Source of the DNA: Viola odorata
Lineage: Eukaryota > Streptophyta > Magnoliopsida > Malpighiales > Violaceae
Direction: 5' to 3'
Assembly: GCA_963691705.1 (NCBI GenBank)
Contig: OY829539.1
Coordinates: 45,517,656 to 45,581,655 of the forward strand
Length of the DNA stretch: 64,000 bases
Below, in pieces: positions 30,972-42,493 of this stretch. Both the position numbers and the translations under genes were made by a program. Within the stretch, counting starts at the first letter, position 1. Each line of letters opens with the position of its first letter. Below the pieces are notes generated by a model. The model saw only the letters and a list, made by a program, of their open reading frames with translations, had not been told where the DNA came from and searched no databases.

Positions 30972-33089
30972 ATGGCTAGAAATAGACCTCGCCAGGTTAT
31001 CTGGAAACCCATGGATCCAGAGGTCGCGCAATCACCTAGTATTTTTACATGCGATGTGGTTCTGAAAGCCGAACTGGAGGAACACGGTATTACTTTTCCT
31101 CCCGGGTATGAGCCCTTTTATCCCTGGAAGTGATATGCGGCTCCATAATCCGGCGTGGGGTTATAGTAGGCTTTTTTACTTCAAGATGTTCCTTTACAGT
31201 TTCCGCTTTCCTGTTCATGAATCGATACTAACGCTGCTACGGGAGTATAACCTTAATCCTGCCCAGATAACTCCCTCCTCCTGGTATGCGGTTTATGCTT
31301 TTCTTCGCGCTTGCGAGTTGAAGAACATTTCTACCCCATCTCTCAATTTATTTCGCAAATTCTTTAGTATGAATTGCCATAATTGTTTAATCGAAATTAC
31401 TCCTCGGTGGAATGACGCACTCGTGCAGTCGTTCTGGCAGCGTTTTCACGGCTTTAAGAAGGGTGTAGCTGATTGGAAAAGTAGTTTCTTTGTTCTGGAG
31501 CTACCGTCACGTTTGTGGCGTATTAATTTCAACCAGGAGCTGATAGGCCCCATTTGGTCGAATCCCTCGATATTGACCAGGACTGAGTTGGAGCAAGCTA
31601 ACGTTCTGTTAGACAAAGGTGCTCACTACCGCATCCGTAGCTTTGCCTTGTTCAAACCTCTGGAGGAGTGTGCTATGGGTGAGTCTGCCTCTTTTCGTTT
31701 TTTCTTTGCCTTTGTCTTTGCGCGTTTCTTTTGTTATAGGAGGCTAACGGTTAATTCCCAGGTGACGCTGGCGCTCCTTTGAATGTTACGCCACTTCAAA
31801 CTTTACCAGCTTCCCCCCCTGCCGATGGCTCTAATCAGGGTAGCGCTCATCCCCCAAGGAGAAGAACCAAGACTGTTGCCCGGGGAGGGCGAAGGCCCGT
31901 TAGCCCTGGCCGAGTTTCTCAGTTTGTGGAAAATTGGCTGCCGGAGCGTCGCAAGAGGACGGACTCCAGCCCAGCCGCAAGGACGGTGATTGCTAGTGAT
32001 GATGAGGATGTGGATGTCGTGTCGGACCTTTGCCATGCCTCTTCCTTGCGTCGGAAAAAACTTCGATTTACCACGGGTGAGCAGGCCACCGGGGCTTCTT
32101 CTGTGGATGCAACGACTGCTCCTATCTCTGCCATTTTGGCTGGGACGAGTGTCTCCCAACCGGTGGGAGTTACTGAGGCGTCGGCTGCTACGTGTTCTGC
32201 CGAGGTGGAGGTTCCCTTGACAGCGTGTCCTCTTCCTACAGTTGACGCTCCAGATTCTCCAATTTCTCATTGCATTCCTGACGTAGTTGCTACGCCTTCT
32301 ACTATGGATTTGACTGCTGGGCTACCGCCTAAAGTCCTTCCTCAACTGTTCTTTTCTCCTATCACGGAAGTTTTTTTCGGGAATTCCTCTCCCGCTCCGT
32401 CAATCAATCTTTCTTATGGCAGTCCTACCGAGACCCCCTCCTACCGTATGGGCCTGAAGGGATTCTTCTTTGATGGTCTTCGTGCTGTCGGGGTTCCCCA
32501 ACCTTTTTCCAGAGATGAGTTTACTGCACCTTTGATAGGAGAGATGCTGGGCTCCCAGAAGGAGAAGGAAGAGTTTCTTCAGCTTCCTCCACCGGCTCGT
32601 CTTCGACATATGATGAATGATTCTCTAGATTTCTTCCGTCACCTGAACTATCTGTTCGAGATTCATGATCGCGAGTCACGCAATTTTTCCAACGCGCTGT
32701 GCGTTAAGCAAGTGCAGCTTGAGAAAGCAGTGGAGCAAATGGGGTTGCTAACGCGTCTTTGCGATGAGTCGCAAAAGGAATTAAACAGAGAGAGGTCTGT
32801 CGGGAAAGCAAAGGTGGAGGTTCTGGAGGCAGAGTTAGCGTTGGAGAGGAAGAAAAATCTCCTTCTTCACGAAGAGATGTCTGCTCGAGACGAGGAATCC
32901 GCTAGGACATCATTAAAGGAGGAATGGTGGAAGAAGAAAATCCTGGAAGTCTTTACTTCTGGATTTGCAACCCGTTTCAAGGGTAACTCTTCCGACCCTG
33001 CCCAGGTTGCTGACTATATTTCTGCCGTGATGGATGAGGTTAGCAAAGGTGGGATTGGTTCTTCTGTCTCAGAAGGGGAAAAGGGCTAA
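30972..33089 (+). pseudogene. Right Tat antisense ORF C (gypsy-type transposon domain plus coiled coil), one frameshift
   Basis: Starts MARNRPRQVIWKPMDPE at 30972. An extra base near 31115 (in CCCTTTTATCCC) shifts the frame. After it the domain continues (YFKMFLYSFRFP, NPAQITPSSWYAVYAFLRACE, RWNDALVQSFWQRF). A GT-AG intron of 83 bp (31679-31761) fits: spliced, the frame joins MG to DAGAPLNVTPLQ, matching the left copy. Exon 2 (31762-33089) is Ser/Pro-rich with a basic block (PRRRTKTVARGGRR), then a heptad coiled coil (about 32.65-32.95 kb). The N-terminal domain belongs to the plant putative gypsy-type transposon family; its biochemical role is unknown. Confidence 0.7.
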
Positions 33090-33577
33090 CGCCAAAGATA
33101 GGGGCGCCGTTTTGCTTTTCGAAAAGTGTCACAACGGGTTTCTGGACCCTCCCTTGTTATTCTTATTGTTGTCTGCTTTTATTATTATTTTTTCCGAAAA
33201 CCATTTGTCATTATTCCTCTTGTAATAATGCTGACGCTACATGACCTTTATCGCATTCGCGTGAATCATTGTGATGCTACCGCCATCTCTTCATTATCTT
33301 CTTTGTGTTGCCGCTCCGTTTGGCTAAGTCAGCGCTGCTTTTTAGGCCATTTAAATGCTGCAGTCCTTCCATTTAATGCGATCTAAAAAGCAATGATGGA
33401 AAAGGACACGCGTCTTTCTATGAAGAGGCGTTTGAAGCAAGCGTCTCCTAGGGAGACGTGAATCGCCGAAGCGTTTCGTCATCATTTTTTAAACTTGTAT
33501 CTCCTCGCGCGTGCCTTATTTCCCGACGCGCTGCTTTGCCATGTGTCCCCCGCTGATTGGTCATGCCCTTTCAGTGT

Positions 33578-33586
33578 TATATATAA
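33578..33586 (+). promoter_or_regulatory. TATA box of right antisense ORF D
   Basis: TATATATAA with a CCAAT-type GATTGG 18 bp upstream. A possible leader intron (GAAG|GTACAC at about 33708) lies before the ATG. The stretch 33090-33577 holds no gene. Confidence 0.55.
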
Positions 33587-33750
33587 TGTTTTTCCTTCCT
33601 CCTTTTTCTTTTTTAATCTCCTCTCTCGCACGCTGCTGCTTTCTGGACAAACAACTCGCGCCGCTCTCTTCTTTTTGGTCTGAGACTCCTGGTGTTCTCT
33701 TTGCGAAGGTACACACCCTTTCTTTGCTCGTCACTTCTCCTTTATTGGTT

Positions 33751-35996
33751 ATGGCTAAGACTAAGAGATCTTCCGATGAGGAGGATCCTCAAGGGTCCGT
33801 CGGAGAAGAAAAAATCAACATTACCCCTACTTCTCTCTATACTCTGCCTTTAGTTAATCGTAGGCTTGCCGTGTGTAATGCGCGATTTCCCAGAGAATAT
33901 CCCGTGCGCGCTGCTTCCGAATCACTTCGCCTAAACAGCGTTCTGCCCGGTAACAGTAGAATATTATATGCTAAGTTATTTGACCATGGGTTTTGTCTTC
34001 CTCTTGTCCCGCTTGTTGAGTTGTTATTGGCTGATTCTGATTTGGCTCCGGCTCAATTGAGCCCTAACGCGATTTGCGTTGTCAGTGCCTTTGTCGCACT
34101 GTGCCGTTTCAAGGGAATCGAGTCTCCCACTCTGGCCCTGCTTCATGACATTTTTCAGTTGTATTCTCTTAAGGGGGTGATATCAATATCCCCTCGTTAT
34201 GAATTGAAGCCCTTTACCTGGAAGCTTATGGGTATCGAGTCTTTTGTTCCTCATTGGAAAGAGGAATTTTTTATTATTGATTTGCCTGAGCCGTTATGGA
34301 GGGCCGGCTTCAATGAGAAAATTAAAGATGGAGCTTGGGGCCATCGGAAACCCCTTTCTGATCCAGAAGATGGCTGGTTGAAGACGCTACTTCAACTAGA
34401 TTTCAGCGTTGATGCCCGAAAATTGGCTAACGGTCTGGAAATAGAACAGTGCAAAAAGGGTGAGCGTTTGCCCTTTTTCCTTTTGTGCTGCCAAGAGGTA
34501 CTAACGCTAACGTTTCTTTAACTGTGCAGTGCCTCCACCTGGTTGGGAGCCCGAGTATTTCCGGAGGAAGAGGAAACAGGAACAAAGGAAGAAAGCTGCC
34601 GCCGACGCCAGGGATGCTGTTGCTGCTGCTGCGGAAGAGGAAGGCACTGCTACCGCTACGGGTACTACCTCATCGCCACCTCCTCGCACCCCTGTCGCAA
34701 GGAAGAAGAGAGTGAGGAAAACACGCGCCACGCAACCCGTTTCCCTTCACACCGTTGTTTCTTCGGAGGCGACAGTTGATCCCATTCCTACCGCGATACC
34801 TCCGGTTTCCACAGTCACCCAGGTATGCGTTCCTTTTTTTCTAAGGTTTTCTTTTCTTCTGTATACTTTTCTTATCATGCGTACACTACGTTTTCTAGGA
34901 GGCTTCCACTGTTTCTGCTCAGTCAACCTCTGCGGGTGATATGTCTATTGCCGAGGTCCTTCGAGAGCGTCAGAAGAAGGCCCGCTATGAGCTTCAGCAC
35001 AGCCCTACCTCTTCTGCTGCGAATCCTCCTCTGAACGTCTCTGAGGGCGGTGGCCTTCCTGCCGAGCAATCGCAAGGTATTGATTTCGGTGGTAATCCTC
35101 ACATCTTAGGTGATTCCTCCACCGCGACAGGCTATAACTCAAGTGCCCTTAACCTTGAAGTACTTGGTGGAGATGGGTCCCCAGTGCCCAACGCGGGAGG
35201 TTCCGGCAGTCGACCCTCTTCTCCTGCCGCTCTGTTTTTTGTTCCGATGTCTCCTCCCAGTATCGCGAGAGGTGGCCCAGCCCCTGCTTTGATAGCCGGT
35301 GCCTCTACTTATAATCCTCCCCTCATGCCCACTCATCATATTGGTTTGCGTTCCTTCAGGGACAACATTCTGTAATTTCCTACCGGGACTGATCATGATT
35401 CCATTCTCGCGTCTACCTCTTACCTGGTAGCCGAGATTATGTCTCTTCCAAGGGAGAGGGATGCCTTTGCGGCTAGGAGTGAGCAGGAGCGTATAAACTT
35501 TCTTCGCTCCCAAGCGCTTTCTTTTTTCTGCCACCTCCATTACCTGGATGAGGAGAATGCTAGGATTGCCGCAAATGGGCAGGGGGAGGTGACCAGGTTG
35601 CAGAACGAGCGTCAGAGTTTTGTGGACGCGCTTAACATTGCCAATCAAGAAACAGAGTCTGCCCGTCAGGAAGTGACGACTGTCAAGCAAGAGCTGGAGG
35701 CTGTCAAGCATGCTTTGGAGGAGGAGAAACGGATTCTGACCGAACGCCTTTCTCGTGAGGAGAATGAGTTGCGCCAGGAGAGGCAGAGGAATGCCGAGCT
35801 GACTGCCGATCTGGCTTTAAACGTTGAGAAGAATCAATGGTACTTGAGGGAAGGCAGAGGGCTCATGTCGGAGGCGTTGATGCATCATCATAGGGTAGAA
35901 AAACTCCGTATTGATGAGTTGGCTGCGTATTTTGATAGGAGGGTCTCCACTATTACTGATGACGGCTTCTATTTATGGAAATCGAGGCAGCAATGA
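33751..35996 (+). pseudogene. Right Tat antisense ORF D (gypsy-type transposon domain plus coiled coil), one stop
   Basis: Three exons with GT-AG borders keep one frame: 33751-34459, 34530-34822, 34899-35996. Exon 1 has the gypsy-type transposon domain (LPGNSRILYAKLFDHGF, PAQLSPNAICVVSAFVALC, LKPFTWKLMGIES, WKEEFFIIDLP). Exon 2 is basic and alanine-rich (YFRRKRKQEQRKKAAADA). Exon 3 is Ser/Pro-rich, then a long coiled coil (about 35.6-35.85 kb) and a conserved end. A single in-frame TAA (35373-35375, NIL*FPT) breaks it. ORFs C and D share the same plan and are probably ancient duplicates. Function unknown; nuclear or RNA-binding roles would fit but are inference. Confidence 0.7.
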
Positions 35997-36499
35997 GGAG
36001 TCAACGCACCACCCGCTCCTTAGTTTTTTTATAGATAAATTCTGATTTTTGCGGCCGACGAGCCATTCCTTGTTTTGTAACGTTAACGATATCACTTCTT
36101 GCCTTGGTTGGGCTACCCTTTTTGAATGGAACTTCTTTGTCTGCTCTGTTTCATAATACTGCTTGCGCAATTATTCGTCCGTGGTGTTTGCTGTCGCGCC
36201 TCTATGGATATGCCCACTTTGCTCTCATATGAACTTCATTCAGGTTCCTCAACTGCCTTTTCGATGGCCTTATTGTTGCTTTCCGATAGCATTTCCACGA
36301 ATGACTCAGCATTGCTCAGATTCAAATCACCCTTTGTTGTCAGGGGAGCTTTCTTGCCCCGTTAGGCCTGCTGCGATGTTGTTGTTGCAGTAGGGATGTC
36401 TTTCCGACCTTACTTTGCCGGGTATCGACCGCTCAATTTCTAGCTGGAGTGTCCCCTCCTTTCTTCCGCTGGAGATTGGCTTGGGGAGTGCCTCATCTT

Positions 36500-36985
36500 A
36501 GCGAGCTGTCTCATCAGGACCAGCCATCGCAAGGATAGGATTTTTACTCCTAAGCGTTGAAACCTCGCGTCCCTGGAACGTGCCTCGTCTCAATGGGCCG
36601 TCTATGTGAGCACGGTTGCCACAAGGATAGGATTTTCACTTCCAGGACGGAGTTGGTCTCTCCTTGGGGTCATGCCTCGTCTTAATGGGTCGTCTATATG
36701 AGCACGGTTGCCACAAGGATAGGATTTTCACTCCCAAGGATACCGGGGCGTGTCTCGTCTTAATGGGTCGTCTATATGAGCACGGTTGCCACAAGGATAG
36801 GATTTTCACTCCCGGGAGCGTTTGGGGTCGTGCCTCGTCTTAATGGGCCGTCTATATGAGCACGGTTGCCACAAGGATAGGATTTTCACTCCCAACACTT
36901 AGCCATGCCAGGGCGTGCCTCGTCTTAGTGAGCTGTCTGATCAGGACCAGCCATCACAAGGATAGGATTTTCACTCCTGGCATGC
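36500..36985 (-). repeat. Tat 3' minisatellite, inverted copy, about six units
   Basis: Units share ACAAGGATAGGATTTTCACT (near 36632, 36713, 36793, 36871, 36956, and a variant at 36533) with CCTCGTCTTAATGGGTCGTC between them. It is the reverse complement of the array at 19346 and has the same place relative to pol. The stretch 35997-36500 shows no gene. Confidence 0.9.
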
Positions 36986-37070
36986 TTCACTATCTGTATT
37001 TTATTCAACAACAAACGCACAGAAAGATATATCTTGTTAGAATAGTATTGATGTTACCAGATAGGGTGAG

Positions 37071-39064
37071 CTAGTTCCTGGTGCGGTATAGCTTCAGCCG
37101 GGCTATATTCCACGAGTTCTGTAGGGGCATTCCATCGAGTGTTTCCAAGTGGTAAGCTCCTCTTCCCACAATACGGGTGACGCGATATGGTCCGTCCCAG
37201 TTTGGACTAATTTTGCCCATGCGTTGCCCTGCCGCTCGTCTATCTCTGAGCACTAAGTCTCCAGCTTTGAGTAGAGATGTCAATACGGGTCCGCGGGTCC
37301 GGACCCGACCCGGACCCGGACGGACCCGAAATTTCCGGGTCTGGACCCGACCGGTCCCGTGAAAAAACGGGACCAATTTTCGGTCCCGGTCCCGGCCCGG
37401 CTAAATCGTCCGGGTCCGGGACCAGACCCGGACCCGAAATTTGTTTTTTTTTTTTAAAAAAAAAATTAAAATGTATTTATTTTTCTGTGTTCTTTTCTTT
37501 TTTTGCTTTTTTCTTTGCAAATTAATTAATAGTACAGTACTGATTCTGTGTGGGTGTGGCTGCTGCGCAGTGAAGAAAGAAGAGAAGAAAACGATGTGGA
37601 AAAAAATTTAGGTTAGAATCAATTAGATTGCCAATTCACGGGTCTCGGGACAGACCCGAGACCCGCCGGGTCTGGCCCGGATGGACCCGAAAAATTTCGG
37701 GTCGGGACCAGACCCGACCCGACTAAATATGGGACTGAAAATTGGACCCGGCCCCGGCCCGAATTGCCGGGACCGGGCCGGGTCTACGGGTCCGGACCCG
37801 TATTGACATCTCTAGCTTTGAGCAATCGCTCTCTCACTTGCCGGTTGTGGTATTGCGCCATTTTTCTTTTGTAGTGTAGAGTTTTCAGCAATGTTTCCTC
37901 ATGTGTTTCTGGTAGGGCGTCAAGGTTAGCACGTAACCTTTCCTCATTATTTTCTTCTCTGAAATGAGCCACCCGAAGGCTCATCATCCCGATCTCAACC
38001 GGTGTGACAGCTTCGGTTCCGAATGCTAACGCAAACGGGGTCTCCCCAGTGCCCGTCTTAACAGTCATGCGATAGGCCCACAGTACGTATGGCAGTTCGT
38101 CTGGCCATTTCTTTTTGGAACCTTCCAGGTTTCTTTTGATGCCACTAAGGATGCTGCGGTTGGTTACCTCTGCTTGGCCATTGGTTTAAGGGTGTGCCAC
38201 GGAAGAGAACCTTTGTTCGATCTGGAATTCCGCACACTGATCCCTGAAGAATTGACTTGTGAACTGTGCTCCATTATCGCTAATCAGTATGTGCGGAACC
38301 CCGAATCGCATAATGACTTGGTGTTTGAAAAAATGCCAAATTTTTTCAGTGGTGATGGTGGCTAACGCCTCGGCTTCTGCCCATTTTGTGAAGTAGTCTA
38401 CCGCCACGACCACGAATTTTAGCTGAGATCTAGCCATTGGAAACGGGCCTAATATGTCAATGCCCCATTTGGCAAACGGGCATGGAGCAATTATTTCTGA
38501 GATTGGCGTGGCCGGTTTTCGAGGGATCTTAGCGTATTCCTGACATTTCTAACAGGTTTTCACGAAGTTATGGCAATCTCTTCGTATGGTGGGCCAATAG
38601 AATCCCGACCGAAAGACTTGAGCTGCCAGAGTATCGCTCGCGATGTGCATGCCGCATATCCCTTCGTGAATTTCTCTTAGCACATGTAGGCCTTCTTGTT
38701 CCGTTATGCATTTAGCAGTTGGGTGGGAGAAGCACCTCCGTATTAACTCTACATTGTAATATGTACATCGCGCCACCCGTTTTAGGATTTTCCTTCTTTC
38801 CGCAATTTCATCTGGTAGCCTATCATGCTTTAGATACTCTACCACTGGGATCCTCCAGTCACTTTCTATTTCTTCCACACACAACGATGCTTGCTCCTCC
38901 ATGAAAGAGGGTATGGATAGCTCCTTGTAATGTACCTCGCTGGGTATGGAGGCGTCTGCGTTGGCTGCCATCTTGGCGAGGCTATCAGCCTCTTCGTTAC
39001 TTTCTCTAGGGATGTGCTCGAAGATGACCCGAGTGCCTTTTTTTCTGCATCTCCGACAGCTCAC
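37071..39064 (-). pseudogene. Right Tat element: integrase (split by a hAT MITE)
   Basis: Zinc-binding region (HEGICGMH and the CX2C pair, with a stop inside it at 38549-38551), core with WGIDILGPFP, ISDNGAQFTS and QAEVTNRSILSGIK, then a tail with GDLVLRDRRAAG ending at 37071-37073. The frame is offset from the upstream RNase H by one base in a run of seven A (about 39043-39049). Stops lie at 38549 and 38186. A 543-bp MITE separates ERLLKA from GDLVLRD. Intact catalytic residues and few defects suggest a younger copy than the left element. Confidence 0.85.
37272..37814. mobile_element. hAT-type MITE, 543 bp
   Basis: Terminal inverted repeats TAGAGATGTCAATACGGGTC and its inverse at the right end. 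Exact 8-bp target duplication GCTTTGAG at 37264-37271 and 37815-37822, diagnostic of the hAT superfamily. The subterminal regions are packed with GGACCCG/CGGGTCC words, and the centre is AT-rich. No transposase. It interrupts the Tat integrase frame. Confidence 0.92.
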
Positions 39065-40310
39065 GCTTTACTTTGGCCAAGTATTGAATCATGACGGGTT
39101 CTCGGGCTTGGGAGTTTCCAAGGACTTGATCCATTATCAATTTAGAGTCTCCTCGTATCTTTAGGCGTAAGCCGTATTGCTCTTCCGTCACGGTAGAGGC
39201 TTCGACGGAGAAGGTGTTTCCAATTCTGAGTCCTGCCAGCATCGCTTCATATTCAGCGGCGTTGTTGGATAACGGCTGCAGGATTCTAATGGCATATCGC
39301 ATTTCTATGCCGTTTGGCCCCACCAGGAAAACGCCTGCTCCTGCTAGCTCTTGATTTTTTGCGCCGTCCACGTTGATAACCCATGAGTCTGCGTGCGTTT
39401 CCGGGAACGGTAGGCATGAGTGTTCTGGTTCTTCCTCTGACAGTTTTTTCAACACCTCCTTGGTGAATGTGCACTCCGCTATGAAGTCAGCTAACGCCTG
39501 GGCTTTTATTGCCGGCCTGGCTTTGTATTGCAGCCCGTATTGTTCGAGCTCGATTGCCCAAATCAACATTCTCCCTGAGGACTCAGGCTTTCTAAAAACA
39601 AATCTCAGCGGCTGATCAGTTAGAACGGTAACAGGGTGGGCTTGGAAATATCGGTCCATCTTTCGCGTTGCCTGTATTAGAGCAAGCGCTATCTTCTCGA
39701 TGCGGGCGTATCGTAGCTCCGCGTCTTTTAATATGTGACTCACGAAAAATACAGGTCGATGTACATGCCCTTCACTTCGTACGAGGACGGCACTAACTAC
39801 TTCGTCAGCTACTCCCAGGTATAGGTATAGCTCATCGCCGAACTCAGGCCTCGTTAGCACTAGATCGGATGACAAGTAGGCTTTCAGTCCTGCAAACGCG
39901 TTTTCACATTCCTCTGTCCACCCGAATGGGGCCTTGTTTCGAATGATCTTGAAAAAGGGGAGGCATCTCTCTCCTTTCTTAGATATAAACCGTCCTAACG
40001 CGATGATGCGGCCAGTGAGCTTTTGTATTTCCTTGACGGTTCGCGGGGATATCATGTCCTGAATGGCCTTTACCTTTGAAGGGTTGGGCTGAATACCCTT
40101 TCGGCTAACCACGTGGCCCAAGAATTTTCCCGTTTGGAACGCGAACATGCACTTTCGTGGGTTCAGCTTCATTTTGTATTTTTTCATCACATTGAAAACT
40201 TCTTCCAAATCGGCCAGATGGTCTCCGAAGCTTCGACTTTTAATCAGGATATCGTCCACGTAGGCCTCTACGTTTTTCCCTATTTGTTTTTTGAAAATCT
40301 TATTCGCCAT
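39006..40310 (-). pseudogene. Right Tat element: reverse transcriptase C-terminus and RNase H
   Basis: The frame begins just after the TAG at 40314. It shows the catalytic AYVDDILIKS, the connection region, the first RNase H domain (RPVFFVSHILKDAELRYARIEK) and a second, plant-type RNase H (WVINVDGAKN, NNAAEYEAMLAGLRIG, LKIRGDSKLIMDQV). A second RNase H of this kind is a Tat hallmark. It ends in a frame offset at about 39.04 kb. Confidence 0.88.
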
Positions 40311-40313
40311 GCG

Positions 40314-41612
40314 CTAAAACGTTGCCCCGGCATTCTTCAGCCCAAACGGCATTGCGATGTAGCAATATGCGGCCCTAGGGGTGATGAAGCCAGTTTTTTC
40401 TTCGTCTTCTGCAGCCATTGGGATTTGGTGATACCCGGAGTTGGCATCCAGAGAGCTTAAATAAGCGTACCCCGCAGTTTGGTCGACCAGCTGGTCAATT
40501 CGAGGAAGGGGATAGCAATCTTTGGGACAAGCATTATTTAGGTTAGTGAAATCAATGCACATGCGCCAATCTCCGTTAGGCTTTGGAACTAGCACCGGGT
40601 TAGCCAGCCAAGTTGGGTACTGAACTTCTCGAATGAACCCCGCGTCCATGAGCTTTAGTAACTCCTTCTCGATAGCCGCTACTTTTTCTGATGAAAAGGC
40701 CCGTCGTTTCTGCTGAATAGGTTTGGCCTCAGGGCTGACGTTTAGTCGATGCTCCGCGACTTCTCGCGAGATTCCAGGCATGTCCGCTGGTTTCCATGCG
40801 AATTCTCCCTTGCATTTTCTTAATAGTCGGGTTAGTTGCACGCTCTCTTCAGGGCTCAGTTTCTCACTGACCAAGAGATTCGCCTCATTGTCCTCAGCGA
40901 TAGGTATTGACATCATCTGATCTAACGGCTGAGTGCGTTTTTCTTCTTTATCGTCAAAAGGGTCGTCTGCCACGCAAACATAGCGGTCGCAACTCCTCTG
41001 AGTCATGAGCAAATAACATTCGGCTGCCAGTTTCTGGTCTCCTTTGATTGAGACCACTCCATCCCACGAGGGGTATTTCATTCGCAGGTGTTTTTGGGAT
41101 ATCGCTACCCCGAAACGATTGAGGAACGGTCGTCCCAGTATAGCGTTGTATGGTAACGTTAGGTCTACAACCAGGAATAATAGCTCTTCTGAGCGTTTGG
41201 ATGTGTCTTCTCGAAAGTATACTGGCAAGGATGTTATTCCGGCTACCGGTATCGGTACGCCATCAATCCCGATAATTGGCCTCACGCATGGCGCTAGCTC
41301 CCCATCAGGGCGTTTCATCAAGTTATATGCTTCCAGCGAAAATAGATTTACTGCGCTCCCGTTGTCAACAAGGGTTCTTCTCACCCCGTGACTTCCTATG
41401 ACAGGTGTGACTACCAACGCGTCGTTGTGTGGGAAAACAATACCCTTTTCGTCTTCTTCTGAGAAGGACAATATCATTCTATCTAAGGCGTTTATCGCCT
41501 CAATTTTTACCTGGGCGCTTTCTCGCTTGCGCTTTTCCCCAGGACTGGGCGTTTGTGGTATGGCCTCCTCGAAGTAGGGTGTTCCCCCGGCAATAATATT
41601 AATCATAGGCAT
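40314..41612 (-). pseudogene. Right Tat element: protease and N-terminal reverse transcriptase
   Basis: Aspartic protease with RTLVDNGSAVNLFS and later AILGRPFLNRF. A linker follows, then reverse transcriptase blocks (GFIREVQYPTWLANPVLVPK, WRMCIDFTNLNNACPKD, LDANSGYHQIPM, MPFGLKNAGATF). It is in the same frame as the following RT piece; only a TAG at 40314-40316 separates them. In Tat elements gag and pol may be expressed by read-through or splicing; here a single stop also separates gag from this frame. Confidence 0.88.
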
Positions 41613-41645
41613 CTGATCGCTATGGACAACGAGAGCTTCTCTATT

Positions 41646-42062
41646 TTATCCAAGGGGGATTGCGTTAGCCCCCGTGGCGCGTGAAGGCGCTTGCCTCTGA
41701 TCAGTTGTCATTCCCGTTGGGTTGTTCCTGGCCTCTTCTCTTGCCTTGGTGGCAAATTCTCCTAGGTAGCCCTCATCGACCAATCGCTCTATGGCCAATT
41801 TCAGTTCTCTGCATACATCTGTCGAATGTCCCTTGACCTTGTGGAACTTGCAATATGCGTTTTCCCTTCCTCCCATGATCATTCCTGGCTTCACAGGAGC
41901 CGGATATCTAATGGGCAAATTTCGCTGTTGGACTATCGCTAGGATTTCAGCCCGTGGGAGTATAAGAGATGGAAGGTCAGGATCATATATCCGGCCTTTT
42001 GGCGGATCCGCTTGTTTCCGAGAGGGGGACCCTCCAGGTCTTCCTTTCGAGAAATTAAACAA
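41646..42062 (-). pseudogene. Right Tat element: C-terminal gag fragment
   Basis: Holds the end of gag with YCKFHKVKGHSTDVC, a Cys/His motif of Tat gag proteins, and a helical segment (LKLAIERLVDEGYLGEF). It is in frame with protease, separated by the stop at 41646-41648. The frame ends abruptly near 42060 at an AT-rich repeat, so the N-terminal half of gag, the leader and the 5' LTR are missing. Confidence 0.75.
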
Positions 42063-42065
42063 GCC

Positions 42066-42240
42066 AAAACAGTGAAAAAAAAGCTAAAATTGTAAAAAAT
42101 GAGCAAAAAAGTAAGGAACGAGCATAAATGGTAAAAAAACAAACCAAAATGGCACAAAATGAGCAAAAATGGTAAAAAAATGAACAAAAATGATGAAAAA
42201 CGAGCCAAAATGGTAAAAAGCATTTCTTACCATTTTTTTC
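42066..42240. repeat. Degenerate short tandem repeat with terminal hairpin
   Basis: Irregular units of AAAATGGTAAAAAATGAGCA type, about 21-22 bp, ending in AAAATGGTAAAAAG CATT TCTTACCATTTTT, a potential hairpin (about 42205-42237). It sits exactly at the broken 5' end of the right Tat element. Confidence 0.7.
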
Positions 42241-42325
42241 TTTTATTTTATGGATAAAATTTAATTTAGGAGTATAATGGTTAAATAAGTAAAACGAAAT
42301 CATTTCTTAATCATAACAAACAACG

Positions 42326-42425
42326 CGTTCATTTCAATTCAATTGAATTCTTTCAATTTTATATTGTTATACCAATCACTAGAGTTCATTTATTAATAGA
42401 GTTCAATTGAATTAAAATGAACACA
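42326..42425. mobile_element. Small MITE-like inverted repeat
   Basis: GCGTTCATTTCAATTCAATT near 42326 is mirrored by GTTCAATTGAATTAAAATGA near 42401. That gives about 25-bp inverted arms around 50 bp of AT-rich spacer. No clear target duplication, so the class is open. Confidence 0.45.
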
Positions 42426-42493
42426 AAATTTGGTAATGAAATGAATTGAACTCATACATGATTTGATATCAAACATTCTCTAAGCTTATCTCT

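Noticed and set aside
31803..32270. 155-codon minus-strand ORF opposite antisense ORF C
   Set aside because: Low-complexity shadow of exon 2; not conserved in the left copy.
35139..35711. 190-codon minus-strand ORF
   Set aside because: Antisense shadow of ORF D exon 3; no domain.
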